Assembly: GCA_036703315.1 (NCBI GenBank) | Contig: DATNPH010000211.1 | Coordinates: forward strand, 1-51,599 | Direction of reading: 5' to 3' | DNA: 51,599 nt | Origin: DATNPH01 sp036703315 | Lineage (GTDB): Bacteria; Cyanobacteriota; Cyanobacteriia; Cyanobacteriales; Coleofasciculaceae | In this document: piece by piece, positions 1 through 8,496 of the stretch | Position numbering within the stretch: the stretch's first letter is position 1 | Layout: the number at the start of each line of letters is the position of its first letter | Program-made: the position numbers and the translations under genes | The notes under the pieces: generated by a model | Database searches by the model: none | The model's input: the letters and a program-made list of their open reading frames with translations, nothing else | Told to the model about the DNA's origin: nothing

Positions 1-1
1 C

Positions 2-952
2 CGCCGCATCCGTCAAGGGTACGCCCGTAATCGCCTCAAAGCTCTGCCACCTCCAGGGAAGGCACCCTACGGCTATCGGCGCGGCAAAGACCGCTACATT
101 CTCGACCGCAGCACAGCACCTGTGGTTAAGGAGTTTTTTGAACAGTTTCTACTTTATGGCTCCTTACGTGCGGCAGTTCGGTATCTAGAGAAAAAATACA
201 GCAAGAAAATTTCGGTTTCGACAGGGCGTCGTTGGCTTACCAACCCCATCTACCGGGGTGACCTTGGCTATCAAAACGGTGAAGTTATCTCAGATACCCA
301 TACCCCCATTCTGAACCGGGAAGAAGCAGCGCAGATTGACCGACTGCTGCGTCGGAACCGGCGACTGCCACCCCGTACCGCCAGTGCTGCCCGTTCTTTA
401 GCTGGTTTGGTAGTTTGTGGGGAGTGCCAGTCTCATATGACGGTGACCAGTGTTACCAGACCTCGCAAAGACCAGGAATATCTCTACCTGCGTCCCATCA
501 GCTGCCCTCAGCATCCGAAATGCCGCGCGATCGCTTACGAAAAAGTATTAGATAATACAATTCAACGTATCTGCCAGGAATTACCCCGTGCTGTTGCGGG
601 TATGAATGTCCCCAGCCTTGATGGTGTCAAGCAATCCCTTACTAGTCAAATTGCTAACAAGCAAGACATATTAGAGCAACTACCTGCCTTAACAACGAGT
701 GGTGTGCTGGATTCAGAAACCGCTGAGTTACGTGCCTACAAACTTCGTACCGAAATCTCCCAACTGCGATCACGTCTTTGGGCACTGCCACCTGTGAATT
801 TACAAGCGATCGCCCAAGCTGTTTCCATTCCTCAATTCTGGTGCGATTTATCGGAATCTGAGCGCCGCTTCTACTTTCGAGAATTTATTCGGCAAATTGA
901 AATCATGCGCCAAGATAAGGCGTGGGATCTGCAACTAGTGTTTATTTTTTAA
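2..952 (+). CDS. Large serine recombinase (XisF-like), 5' end outside window
   Basis: The frame is open from base 2 to the stop, so the gene is cut by the left window edge; the GTG at 122 is internal. The 316 visible residues are the C-terminal part of a large serine recombinase. The segment containing PPPGKAPYGYRR (about residues 17-28) belongs to the Recombinase domain, followed by a helix-turn-helix-like stretch and GRRWLTNPIYRGDLGY, the usual end of that domain. A zinc ribbon follows, with CGEC and CPQHPKC as the likely metal ligands, then a C-terminal coiled segment. The catalytic serine domain lies upstream and is not visible. Family members cut and rejoin DNA at att sites; in cyanobacteria relatives such as XisF excise elements from nif genes. 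No att site or element boundary could be recognised here, so the target is unknown. Confidence 0.85.
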   Translation, partial: RRIRQGYARNRLKALPPPGKAPYGYRRGKDRYILDRSTAPVVKEFFEQFLLYGSLRAAVRYLEKKYSKKISVSTGRRWLTNPIYRGDLGYQNGEVISDTHTPILNREEAAQIDRLLRRNRRLPPRTASAARSLAGLVVCGECQSHMTVTSVTRPRKDQEYLYLRPISCPQHPKCRAIAYEKVLDNTIQRICQELPRAVAGMNVPSLDGVKQSLTSQIANKQDILEQLPALTTSGVLDSETAELRAYKLRTEISQLRSRLWALPPVNLQAIAQAVSIPQFWCDLSESERRFYFREFIRQIEIMRQDKAWDLQLVFIF

Positions 953-1137
953 CCTATTTGGGTGGAAATCGTCTGCAAGTCAAGGATAATTCAACACAAC
1001 CAGGTGTAACTGCCTCAGACAACTAGATCGGTGATAGGTAATGCCAAGCTGCATTAAGTATGCGATGCTTCCGGTCGTGCCTGTAGCCCCCATCACCACA
1101 ACGAATCGAAGTGAGGAGTCAAGACCTGGGAAATTTT

Positions 1138-1767
1138 ATGAATGCGAATGAACTGCTGAGGCGTTATGCCGCCGGAGATCGGGATTTTGAAGGAGCAAAG
1201 CTGCGGGGAGCCTATCTGAATGAGGCGATTTTGAACGGAGCCGATCTCAGACTAGCAGACTTGAGTGGGTCTCACCTGAGTGGAGCGAGTCTAAAGGGAG
1301 TGAATCTGAGTGATGCCAACCTGAGTGAGGCTAACCTGAGCGTAGCCAATCTCGCTGGAGCAGAACTTAATGATGCCAACTTAGATGCAACAGACCTGAG
1401 AAAAGCCAGCCTGATTGAAACCAGCTTGAAAAGAGCCAGTTTAGTAATGGCAAACCTCAGGGAAGCAAGCCTAATATTTGCTAATCTCTCTCATGCCAAC
1501 CTCTATCAGGCAGATTTACACGGAGCCACGCTATACCAGGCGATTCTGCATCGGGCGATTTTACAGGATGCTGATTTGATTGGGGCAATCCTCCAGGAAG
1601 CCGATATGAGGGGAGCTGACCTCAGTCGAGCTTGCTTGATTCGCGCTGATGTATCTAAGGCGATTTTGATAGCGGCAGACCTAAGAGGAGCAGCGGTAGT
1701 AGGGGCAAACTTCAAGGGAGCAGTGCTAACAGGGGCGACTCTGCCTGATGGAAAGATGCAAAATTAG
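1138..1767 (+). CDS. Pentapeptide-repeat protein
   Basis: From about residue 17 to the C-terminus this 209-residue protein is built almost wholly of A(D/N)LXX pentapeptides (for example GADLR, DANLS, EANLS, QADLH), more than 30 in a row. Such repeats fold as a right-handed quadrilateral beta helix. The short N-terminus (NELLRRYAAGDRDF) is the capping segment common in cyanobacterial members. No signal peptide or extra domain is visible, so it is probably cytoplasmic. Function is unknown; some relatives mimic DNA and inhibit gyrase, but nothing here supports that role. The frame also allows a GTG start at 1111; the ATG at 1138 was chosen because it gives the usual family N-terminus. Confidence 0.85.
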   Translation: MNANELLRRYAAGDRDFEGAKLRGAYLNEAILNGADLRLADLSGSHLSGASLKGVNLSDANLSEANLSVANLAGAELNDANLDATDLRKASLIETSLKRASLVMANLREASLIFANLSHANLYQADLHGATLYQAILHRAILQDADLIGAILQEADMRGADLSRACLIRADVSKAILIAADLRGAAVVGANFKGAVLTGATLPDGKMQN

Positions 1768-1814
1768 TCTTTCGGGATTGGGAAGGTTCAATTTCGATGT
1801 TCCTCTCTGCCCAG

Positions 1815-1850
1815 TCCCCAATCCCCAATCCCTAATCCCCAGTCCCTAAT
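1815..1850. repeat. Heptanucleotide tandem repeat (ccccaat type)
   Basis: About five imperfect heptamers (ccccaat, ccctaat, ccccagt) lie between the convergent pentapeptide and mltA genes. This is the short tandemly repeated repetitive (STRR) class known from cyanobacterial intergenic DNA. Confidence 0.7.
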
Positions 1851-1853
1851 CTA

Positions 1854-3032
1854 TCAATTCTTAAGTAGTGGATAGTATAGTTCTCCTGTTCCACCAATGA
1901 TGCCTGCACGATCGCCTGCTAGAGGACCAGTTCCCATAAAGATATCGACTCGACCCGCACCCTGAATCGCACTGCCGGTGTCCTGATCCAGCACGTAGCG
2001 ATTCACCATCCGGGATTCTAGCTGTTGAGTGGCATTGGGGTAGGGGATACGAGCTTTGATTAGCGCCAAGGCTCCTGGAGGCATGAGGGATTTATCAGTT
2101 GCGATCGAGCGCTCAGCGGTTACCGGCACACCGATGCTACCCGTAGCAGGTGCGCCGTGGGTTTCTTTGAAAAACACAAAGCTTTGATTGCGGGGTAAAT
2201 ATTGATCCAGTTCTCCGGGAGAGGAGCGGAAATAATTAATGAGAACTGGTAACGTTAGCCCCTCTAGAGGCAATTTACCATCCTTGACGAGTTCTCGTCC
2301 CACACTGGTATAGGGATAATTCGTCTTGCCCGCAAAGCCGACCGTCATCAGCTTTCCGTCTGGCATCTGGAGTCGGGCGGAACCCTGGACTTGAACGAGA
2401 AAAGCCTCTAAGCGATCGCGCAACCAGACCAGTTCTCGTCCTCGCAGGGGGCTGTTTTTCCCTAGACCATCCTCCCCTTCCAACTCGGCACGGGTGGGTT
2501 GAGGCATTGTCCATCGGTTGAAGTCAGTAGGCACTCGGTAGAGGGGATAGCGATACTCTGCACTCGGCGTCCGGCTGGCAGCATAAATTGGCTCGAAGTA
2601 GCCGGTGAAAAAGACTGTCCCGTTATTGTCCTTACCGACAGACTTGTAAAAGACAAACTCGCGATTGACAGCCGCTTGCAGTTCGGCAGGAGAACGGGAC
2701 GAGACAACGAGTTGGCGGAAACGAACAAGAGAGCGACGGACGCGATCGCGGGTTATCCCTGGTACCGGATACTGCTGGTAAGCTCGCTGAGCACTGGAGG
2801 TCTGGAGATAACGTAGGCTGTAGTCAATAGACTTCAACAGTGCTTGTCGGTCTCCCGGCTGACCGGGACGCCCCCATAACTGCTCATCAAAACCCAACGA
2901 GTCTAGAGTTACCTGACCCGTCTGGGGGTTTACAGGTTGCAGTGGCACAGGCACATTCGCGATCGCCCCACTGCCAGCAGTCAAGAGCGCCATTCCTAAA
3001 CTCAGGGACAGCCAAGTCAGTGTCTTTCTCAT
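1854..3032 (-). CDS. mltA: Membrane-bound lytic murein transglycosylase A (MltA) with 3D domain
   Basis: The 392-residue product has an N-terminal signal sequence (MRKTLTWLSLSLGMALLTAG, then a likely cut near AIA-NV), the MltA barrel (GTVFFTGYFEPIYAASRTP, about residues 140-160) and a C-terminal 3D domain containing DTGSAIQGAGRVDIFMGTG with the conserved aspartates. Family members cleave the MurNAc-GlcNAc glycosidic bond of peptidoglycan non-hydrolytically, leaving 1,6-anhydro-MurNAc, and act in the periplasm. A TTG at 3050 and a GTG at 3038 are in frame upstream; the ATG at 3032 was preferred because it opens directly on the signal peptide. No lipobox cysteine is evident, so the protein may be soluble or held by an uncleaved signal rather than lipid-anchored. 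It is convergent with the pentapeptide gene and stands alone. Confidence 0.9.
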   Translation of the reverse strand: MRKTLTWLSLSLGMALLTAGSGAIANVPVPLQPVNPQTGQVTLDSLGFDEQLWGRPGQPGDRQALLKSIDYSLRYLQTSSAQRAYQQYPVPGITRDRVRRSLVRFRQLVVSSRSPAELQAAVNREFVFYKSVGKDNNGTVFFTGYFEPIYAASRTPSAEYRYPLYRVPTDFNRWTMPQPTRAELEGEDGLGKNSPLRGRELVWLRDRLEAFLVQVQGSARLQMPDGKLMTVGFAGKTNYPYTSVGRELVKDGKLPLEGLTLPVLINYFRSSPGELDQYLPRNQSFVFFKETHGAPATGSIGVPVTAERSIATDKSLMPPGALALIKARIPYPNATQQLESRMVNRYVLDQDTGSAIQGAGRVDIFMGTGPLAGDRAGIIGGTGELYYPLLKN

Positions 3033-3101
3033 ACTCACAAAAAACGTCAACCAATGGTTAGTGCATTGCGGCAGAAAGTCTTTCAGCTAAGAACGAGGAA
3101 G

Positions 3102-3290
3102 TTTTGAATTTTGAGTTTTGAGTTTTGAGTTTTGAATTCTGAGTAGATACCCATGAGCCTACGCTCAGAACAAAGGATGAAAATTCCTTTGAACCCTGAA
3201 CCCTGAACCCCAACCCCTATTTTCAAGATAGTGAAGCACAGGGATTGGCGAACTCAAAACTCATGACTTAGAACTCATAACTCCTTGTAA
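3102..3290. repeat. STRR-rich intergenic stretch (ttttgag, ccctgaa, aactca heptamers)
   Basis: Upstream of mltA lie five to six copies of ttttgag/ttttgaa (3102-3141), then gaaccct repeats (3191-3212), then a looser gaactca/aactcat tract (3250-3285). Three different heptamer units follow one another in less than 200 bases. No gene is visible in 3033-3318. Confidence 0.65.
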
Positions 3291-3318
3291 GTGAGCCGTT
3301 AATTTCTGTCCCGCTAGG

Positions 3319-3570
3319 CTAATATCGTTCGACGCTTCCAGCGAAGACGGGTTCCACCCGGATAGCCGCGACGCTGGAAGGACGCAGTACCATGTACTCG
3401 CCCTGGATATTTCTGATTGGTACGCTGATGAAGTCATTAGAGGTAGCTTTGGGCATCAGTTCTCCGCTATACCACTTCTGAAACTCTTGAATGGTCGTAA
3501 AGCGTACTTCTTCTCGGTGACCACTTGACAAGAGGATGTGTACAGCGTATTCATCTGGGGTTCTTGGCAT
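3319..3570 (-). CDS. Conserved cyanobacterial protein of unknown function, 83 aa
   Basis: A compact protein starting MPRTPDEYAVHILLSSGHRE and ending RVEPVFAGSVERY. It has no signal peptide, membrane segment or cysteine motif. From memory it resembles a small, highly conserved cyanobacterial family without an assigned function; I recognise the sequence but know no role. Codon use looks like the neighbours, and the ATG is followed by an uninterrupted frame. It lies 94 bases downstream of the TIR-like gene on the same strand, so the two could be co-transcribed. Confidence 0.7.
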   Translation of the reverse strand: MPRTPDEYAVHILLSSGHREEVRFTTIQEFQKWYSGELMPKATSNDFISVPIRNIQGEYMVLRPSSVAAIRVEPVFAGSVERY

Positions 3571-3664
3571 GGAAATTTACCCTTAATCCGTCCCAATTAT
3601 TATCAGCGACCACGAGGTAGAAAATCACACATCTAAGATAAGTCAATTGCTTCTCAAACCCTAA

Positions 3665-4435
3665 TCAGCTCAATAAATTAAACCGTTGGAGCAACGTTTC
3701 CATCACTGATGGCAGGGTTCGGCTTAGCTCATCTGGTTTTTGAAACAATAACTGCTGGTAGTTGGGCAGGTCAAAGGGAAATTGTCCTGGTAAGTCTTGT
3801 CGCTCCATCTTGGTCAGTAATATTTGTTCTGTGCGCTTGGCTGTTAAGGCATAACCCACTTCCACACAGACATTCGGGCTGGGCAGCAGTAGCGGCGTTT
3901 TTTCCCCTTCAATACGAGCCACCGGTGTCCCATCAGCAATAAAGAGCAAGCTTTTGCGGATTTTACGCATCTGGGTGCTGTTGAGCCGCATAGGTTCACC
4001 GGCGGGGCGTCGAGATTCTTCTAGTGTTAGGGGTAAACGCGATCGCTGGTTGAAGGTGAAGAGCGTATCAGAGAGGGCGTTACGCAAAGCTTCACTGGAG
4101 GTGCTGTATTCAGTCTGGTAGCTCAAAAAGATTACCGGCTCCAGTTGTCCCATCACCTCAATCTTTGTGAAGTAAATCTCGTGAGAGATCAAATCAATGT
4201 TGGAAATAGCATAGCCGCCACTGCCTTCGATATAAAATTCAACGATTTCCCCTTCTAGGTAGCGTCCAAACCATTCGGAGTTTTTGACATCCTGGCTATC
4301 GTCTAAAAAGTCAGCTCTTAAACCCGACTTGAGCAGGCTATTCTTGCTCAGACGCAAGTCGTGTGGGCGTTTCTCCAGTTCTTTAATAGGTTCATATTGC
4401 TGGAGATACCAGGCTTTCAGGGCAATAATGGCCAT
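3665..4435 (-). CDS. Conserved protein with TIR-like/deoxyribosyltransferase-like nucleotide-binding C-terminus
   Basis: 256 residues, no signal peptide. The first ~95 residues form an unrecognised region rich in beta strands (EIVEFYIEGSGGYAISNIDL). The C-terminal half resembles the Rossmann-like fold shared by TIR-like nucleotide-binding proteins and nucleoside 2-deoxyribosyltransferases: LLFIADGTP (163-171) fits the usual 'aDlT' strand, SPNVCVEVGYAL (186-197) fits 'NPNVxxElGYA', and EQILLTKMERQ followed by PFDLPNYQQLLF (220-231) fits the 'ILL...lPFDlrxxr.i.Y' end. In those families the conserved Glu contributes to glycosidic-bond cleavage, and here E192 is present. Whether this protein cleaves NAD or a nucleotide cannot be told from sequence. 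The family call is by motif only. Confidence 0.65.
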   Translation of the reverse strand: MAIIALKAWYLQQYEPIKELEKRPHDLRLSKNSLLKSGLRADFLDDSQDVKNSEWFGRYLEGEIVEFYIEGSGGYAISNIDLISHEIYFTKIEVMGQLEPVIFLSYQTEYSTSSEALRNALSDTLFTFNQRSRLPLTLEESRRPAGEPMRLNSTQMRKIRKSLLFIADGTPVARIEGEKTPLLLPSPNVCVEVGYALTAKRTEQILLTKMERQDLPGQFPFDLPNYQQLLFQKPDELSRTLPSVMETLLQRFNLLS

Positions 4436-4494
4436 GATGTCTTAAAGATGCACGGTTTCCCGTCGCCCAACGCTAAAATTACAGTTCAGGAATT

Positions 4495-4872
4495 TTAGCA
4501 GTAAGCGGTGATATCTTCACCACATTCATCTGCCAGATAGCAAAGTGCCCGGAAGCGCAATGCCACCACTTCTTCATAAAGCGGATTCAGCTTGCACATG
4601 GGGGGAATGTGAAATAGGGTACGACCAAACAGCTTAACGTCGCGCTCAAAGGGACACTGTGCAGGGATCAGTTGGCAGAGGCGGTGCGCCCGTTTAGGAC
4701 TATGGACTTCAACGTTGTCAAGCCACTGTCGTAGGGGTTGAAGTAGGTCAAACCGTTTCTTGGGTTTGAAAGGCTGAACAGGGGTTGTGGTCTTTGAGGA
4801 TGCCTTTTCTGGGTGAATCCAAACCCAACTTGTAATAGTTAGCTTCTGTCCTGTATACTCAGATACATTCAT
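4495..4872 (-). CDS. Mo-dependent nitrogenase C-terminal domain family protein
   Basis: 125 residues. The last ~85 (from DLLQPLRQWLDNVEVHSPKR) match the Mo-nitro_C family by motif: PAQCPFERDV, FHIPPMCKLNPLYEEVVALR and the terminal LADECGEDITAYC, with conserved cysteines. Despite the family name these proteins are widespread in cyanobacteria as small stand-alone genes; no nif gene lies nearby, so a role in nitrogen fixation is not supported here. The first ~40 residues are a variable lead with Thr/Pro/Lys. The gene sits 59 bases beyond the start of the TIR-like gene, on the same strand. The function is unknown. Confidence 0.8.
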   Translation of the reverse strand: MNVSEYTGQKLTITSWVWIHPEKASSKTTTPVQPFKPKKRFDLLQPLRQWLDNVEVHSPKRAHRLCQLIPAQCPFERDVKLFGRTLFHIPPMCKLNPLYEEVVALRFRALCYLADECGEDITAYC

Positions 4873-5474
4873 AATTCCTTGCCTGTGTTCAGAAAAAGCG
4901 AACTTCGATCGCTTGTAATTTACCTACAACCGCTCAGCCGCTTCCACCGGATTATTCCGGTGCAATTTTTGGTGAATTGCCACCATCAAGTGAGCACTTC
5001 CTAATTGCTTAGAAGAGGGAACCTTTGTTGGATATACAGGTGTCTCGGTTCTGTGTGTTCTGACCCTTTGACAACTTAGTCGGGGTCACTTCGCTACTGT
5101 AGTAAGCAGCTGATTTTAAAACAGAATTTATGAGATGCAGTGCGTCAACAGCAGCTGTGCTGGGTAAGTAAAAAAACCTAATTGATTGCAGGAACTTTGA
5201 ACGTCGGATTTATCAAAATTTTTAAAGCCAGTTGGCTTGTTGATATATTCTCTGAAACCACAATACAGGTGCCTGAGTAATCTCACTGAACTTTGTGAGT
5301 TGCTTGGAGGAGTGGTTCAGTAACAACACTTAACAGGATAACCGATAAATCCCGTAAACAGCATAAGTAAAAAGACCGACTTTGACGCTGAAATGTTCCG
5401 AGGCGTTGAAAGTCAGTCTTTTCTAAAATTTCAGGTTGTGTAGAGACGTGCCATGGCGCGTCTGTTTCTATTCC
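4873..5474. other. Intergenic gap: leader of the Mo-nitro_C gene and rnj terminator
   Basis: No coding frame stands out in these 602 bases. A small hairpin caccgga/tccggtg (4945-4962) is followed on the plus strand by caattttt and looks like a terminator, although no plus-strand gene precedes it. The rnj terminator lies at 5369-5422. Confidence 0.5.
5369..5422 (-). terminator. Intrinsic terminator behind rnj
   Basis: Twenty-base arms (5369-5388 and 5403-5422) pair almost completely around a 14-base loop. Read on the minus strand, the stem closes on GGTCTTTTTACTT, giving the expected T run about 50 bases after the rnj stop. Confidence 0.8.
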
Positions 5475-7232
5475 CTAAGAGGCTACCTTAGCAGTTGAGC
5501 GTCGGCGTCTACCGGTGACCTTAACGGGCGGTTCTTCCGGACTTTGTAGCAAGAAGACTAGAAGGGGACTGCTCTGAAGTTCGCGTCGGGCTAAACGCCG
5601 TAGGTCACTCTCAATTTGCACTTGCAAGCCTACCCAGTCGATATCAGTCTGCTCACCATCAAAAGACTTAGCAAAGTCAGTCCAGCGATCGCTTAATGTC
5701 CGTTCAATCGTCTTAACCACCAACCTTTCCAGGAGAGGCTTCTCAACGGTTGATACCACACCCCGCAGGTGGATTTCTGGCTTGGCAAGTAGTTTGCCCT
5801 CCCAGTCCACAGCCGCTGCTATAGTAACGACTCCATCTTCTGCTAATTGCTGGCGTTCTTTTAGCACGCTGTCATGAACAACACCACTTCTATCAACGAG
5901 TTCAAGTCCAGAAGGAACTTTGCCGGAGACGCCAAGGCTATTCTCTGTGACCTCTATGACATCCCCGTTGTTGATAATCACCGTGTTTTCGACGGGTATC
6001 CCCATGTTGTGAGCCATCTTAGCGTGCTGAACGAGCATCCGATGTTCACCATGAACGGGTACGAAAAACTTTGGTCGAGTTAGAGCAATCATCAGTTTTT
6101 GGTCTTCCTGTGCGCCGTGACCGGAAACGTGGATTCCCTTATCGCGACCATAGATGACATTGGCTCCCTGGATCATCAGCTTATCGATAGTATTAACCAC
6201 AGCAATGGTGTTACCAGGAATTGGGTTGGCGGAGAATACTACTGTGTCGCCTTGACGGATTTTAAGTTGTCGGTGTTCACCGTTGGCAATGCGAGTCATT
6301 GCTGCCATCGGTTCACCTTGAGAACCCGTGGTTAGAATCAGTACCTTTTCTGGAGGCAAATTGCTAACAGCATGCAACGGCTCAAATAACTTATCTGGGC
6401 AATTAATGTAACCGAGATTGCGGGCATGGGCGATAACATTTAACATCGAGCGACCGACAACCGCCACGACCCGGTTGTGTTTTTGCGCTAAATCCAAAAT
6501 CATATTCACTCGGTGGACTGACGAGGCAAACGTCGTCACGAGCAGTCGTCCGGGTGCCTGAGCGAAAACGCGATCAAGATTAGGATAAACAGAACGTTCT
6601 GAAGGTGTGCTTCCAGGGACTTCAGCGTTGGTGGAATCACTCAGTAGGCACAGAACCCCTTTTTCGCCGTGTTCTGCCAGTCTTTGGAAATCAAAGAATT
6701 CACCATCTACTGGCGTATGGTCAACTTTAAAATCGCCGGTATGGATAACGACACCCACTGGGGTGTGGAGAGCAACGGTGAAGCTATCACAGATGGAGTG
6801 AGTGTTGCGGATAAATTCGGCAACAAAAGAAGAACCGATTCGCACCATGTCACGGGGACCCACGGTCTTCAATACCGTGCGGTCGAGGACACCGGCTTCT
6901 TCCAGCTTGCCTTGTAGCAATGCCATAGCAAGACGGGGACCATGAATGACGGGAATGTCAAACTGCTTCAAGTGATAGGCAATTCCGCCGATGTGGTCTT
7001 CGTGACCATGGGTGACAATCATGCCCTTGATTTTGTGGCGATTTTCCCGCAGATATGTCATGTCGGGCAGGACAATGTTGACCCCATGCATTTGATCGTT
7101 GGGGAAGGCGAGTCCTGCGTCTAAGAGGATAATTTCGTCGTTGAACTCAAAGACACAGGTATTCTTACCAATTTCATGTAGTCCGCCGAGAGGAATAATT
7201 TTTAGGGCAGGTGCCGATTCGTTATTGCTCAT
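5475..7232 (-). CDS. rnj: Ribonuclease J
   Basis: The 585-residue metallo-beta-lactamase/beta-CASP nuclease carries the zinc motif HGHEDH (residues 75-80) and further conserved blocks (NTHSICDSF, HTGDFK, VHGEHRML). RNase J has 5'-3' exonuclease and endonuclease activity and works in mRNA turnover and rRNA maturation; in cyanobacteria it acts beside RNase E. Length is normal for the family apart from a basic tail (VTGRRRRSTAKVAS). The ATG at 7232 is preceded by GGAGG five bases away, which fixes the start. It is the last gene of the asd-dapA-rnj series, an order common in cyanobacteria, with a 337-base spacer after dapA that suggests its own promoter or a regulated leader. Confidence 0.95.
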   Translation of the reverse strand: MSNNESAPALKIIPLGGLHEIGKNTCVFEFNDEIILLDAGLAFPNDQMHGVNIVLPDMTYLRENRHKIKGMIVTHGHEDHIGGIAYHLKQFDIPVIHGPRLAMALLQGKLEEAGVLDRTVLKTVGPRDMVRIGSSFVAEFIRNTHSICDSFTVALHTPVGVVIHTGDFKVDHTPVDGEFFDFQRLAEHGEKGVLCLLSDSTNAEVPGSTPSERSVYPNLDRVFAQAPGRLLVTTFASSVHRVNMILDLAQKHNRVVAVVGRSMLNVIAHARNLGYINCPDKLFEPLHAVSNLPPEKVLILTTGSQGEPMAAMTRIANGEHRQLKIRQGDTVVFSANPIPGNTIAVVNTIDKLMIQGANVIYGRDKGIHVSGHGAQEDQKLMIALTRPKFFVPVHGEHRMLVQHAKMAHNMGIPVENTVIINNGDVIEVTENSLGVSGKVPSGLELVDRSGVVHDSVLKERQQLAEDGVVTIAAAVDWEGKLLAKPEIHLRGVVSTVEKPLLERLVVKTIERTLSDRWTDFAKSFDGEQTDIDWVGLQVQIESDLRRLARRELQSSPLLVFLLQSPEEPPVKVTGRRRRSTAKVAS

Positions 7233-7569
7233 TTGCCTCCTTTGAGGTGTTGTTGGTTATTAAGTACAAAGTTCTCGCTCTTGTAGAGCGAATCGGTAGA
7301 AAGCGCTGTATTCGTAGCAAAATCCTCAGACATCATCAAAAATTTCACCATTAGAATTTCCTTGGAGCCAGCGATGGTTCCGGCACCCGCAGAGGGTGAT
7401 GATGCCTGAAAAGAGGGCTGTCCTGTTTTGTCTATAACCCATACCCGTTTGCGCTTGATTGAAAAGCCAAAGGGCTTAGCAATGGGTGATAAAGTGACAC
7501 TCAAGAGTCATTCATAAGTAAGATTTGTTCCATTTTTGATGACAGTTTTGTAGTAATAGCCGCACTTAT
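7233..7569. other. Long leader between dapA and rnj
   Basis: The minus strand of this gap is the 5' leader of rnj. A 91-codon TTG-initiated frame (7504 to 7229) overlaps the rnj start as ATGA, but it has no recognisable domain and a low-complexity composition (SSPSAGAGTIAG). I treat it as probably non-coding. A strong Shine-Dalgarno sequence (GGAGG) sits just before rnj. Confidence 0.5.
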
Positions 7570-8454
7570 TTAAATCAAAGAAAGCTTAATCAAAACAGCC
7601 TCTAACTCTTGTTGTAACTCAGTTGGTAGATCGCACAGCGGTGACCGAGGGGAACCCACCTCCCAACCTTGAAGTTTCAACGCTGCTTTTAGAGGGATGG
7701 GATTAGCTGTACAAAACAGAACTTTAAATAGGGAAAAAAGCCTGAGGTGAATCTCCGTTGCCACAACTGTTTTACCAGCTTCAAAGGCTTGGATCATCTG
7801 TTGCAGCTCTTTGCCAACTAGATGACTCGCAACACTGACCACACCAGCGCCTCCCAGAGCCAGCATAGCTAGGGTAAAGGAATCATCGCCAGAGTAGAGG
7901 GCAAACTCAGGTGGTGTGAGACTCCGAAGTTGGCTTGCCTGATCAAAATTACCGCTTGCTTCCTTAAGCGCCACAATGTTGGGAATTTCCGCTAAGCGGG
8001 CAACCGTCTCCGGTTGGAGATTTTGACCGGTACGACTCGGTACATTGTAGAGCATCAAGGGAAAGTCGGGACAGGATTTCGCAATGCGAGAGAAATGTTG
8101 ATGTAGTCCTGCCTGGGGCGGCTTGTTGTAGTAGGGAACGACCTGTAATGAACCATCTAATCCCAGTTTAGCGGCTTTTTGGGTTGCTGCGATCGCCTCT
8201 TCGGTAGAATTTGAACCGGTTCCTGCGAGTACCTTGGCTTTACCTGCCACGGCTTTTTGCACCACCTGAAATAACTGGTACTCCTCATCCCAGGTGAGGG
8301 TAGGAGATTCGCCCGTTGTACCGCAGACTACGAGGGCATCTGTGCCATTGTCAACTAAATGAGCTGCCAACTGTTGTGCGACCTCGTAATTCACGCTGCC
8401 ATCTTCCTTAAACGGCGTGATCATTGCCGTCAGCACGCGTCCAAAATTGACCAC
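7570..8454 (-). CDS. dapA: 4-hydroxy-tetrahydrodipicolinate synthase
   Basis: 294 residues, the usual length. It condenses pyruvate with aspartate semialdehyde, the first committed step to diaminopimelate and lysine. The TIM-barrel active site is visible: GTTGES (45-50), the catalytic Tyr136 in YNVPSRTG and the Schiff-base Lys164 in VALKEASGNF. Also typical are PYYNKPPQAG and the SGDDSF segment. The start is a GTG at 8454 with purine-rich AGGAGGAAG and GAAGAGG upstream. The asd gene that makes its substrate ends 42 bases before it, so the two almost certainly form one transcript; both products are cytosolic. Confidence 0.95.
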   Translation of the reverse strand: MVNFGRVLTAMITPFKEDGSVNYEVAQQLAAHLVDNGTDALVVCGTTGESPTLTWDEEYQLFQVVQKAVAGKAKVLAGTGSNSTEEAIAATQKAAKLGLDGSLQVVPYYNKPPQAGLHQHFSRIAKSCPDFPLMLYNVPSRTGQNLQPETVARLAEIPNIVALKEASGNFDQASQLRSLTPPEFALYSGDDSFTLAMLALGGAGVVSVASHLVGKELQQMIQAFEAGKTVVATEIHLRLFSLFKVLFCTANPIPLKAALKLQGWEVGSPRSPLCDLPTELQQELEAVLIKLSLI

Positions 8455-8496
8455 CCTCTTCTACTTCCTCCTTGGCATCTTTAGTGTCGCCGTTTT

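Noticed and set aside
4495..4872. Evidence for a nitrogen-fixation cluster from the Mo-nitro_C family name
   Set aside because: No nif gene is present and such proteins occur widely apart from nitrogenase genes.
7229..7504. 91-codon minus-strand frame overlapping the rnj start as ATGA
   Set aside because: TTG start, low-complexity middle, no domain. The overlap is suggestive of coupling, but rnj has its own strong ribosome site.
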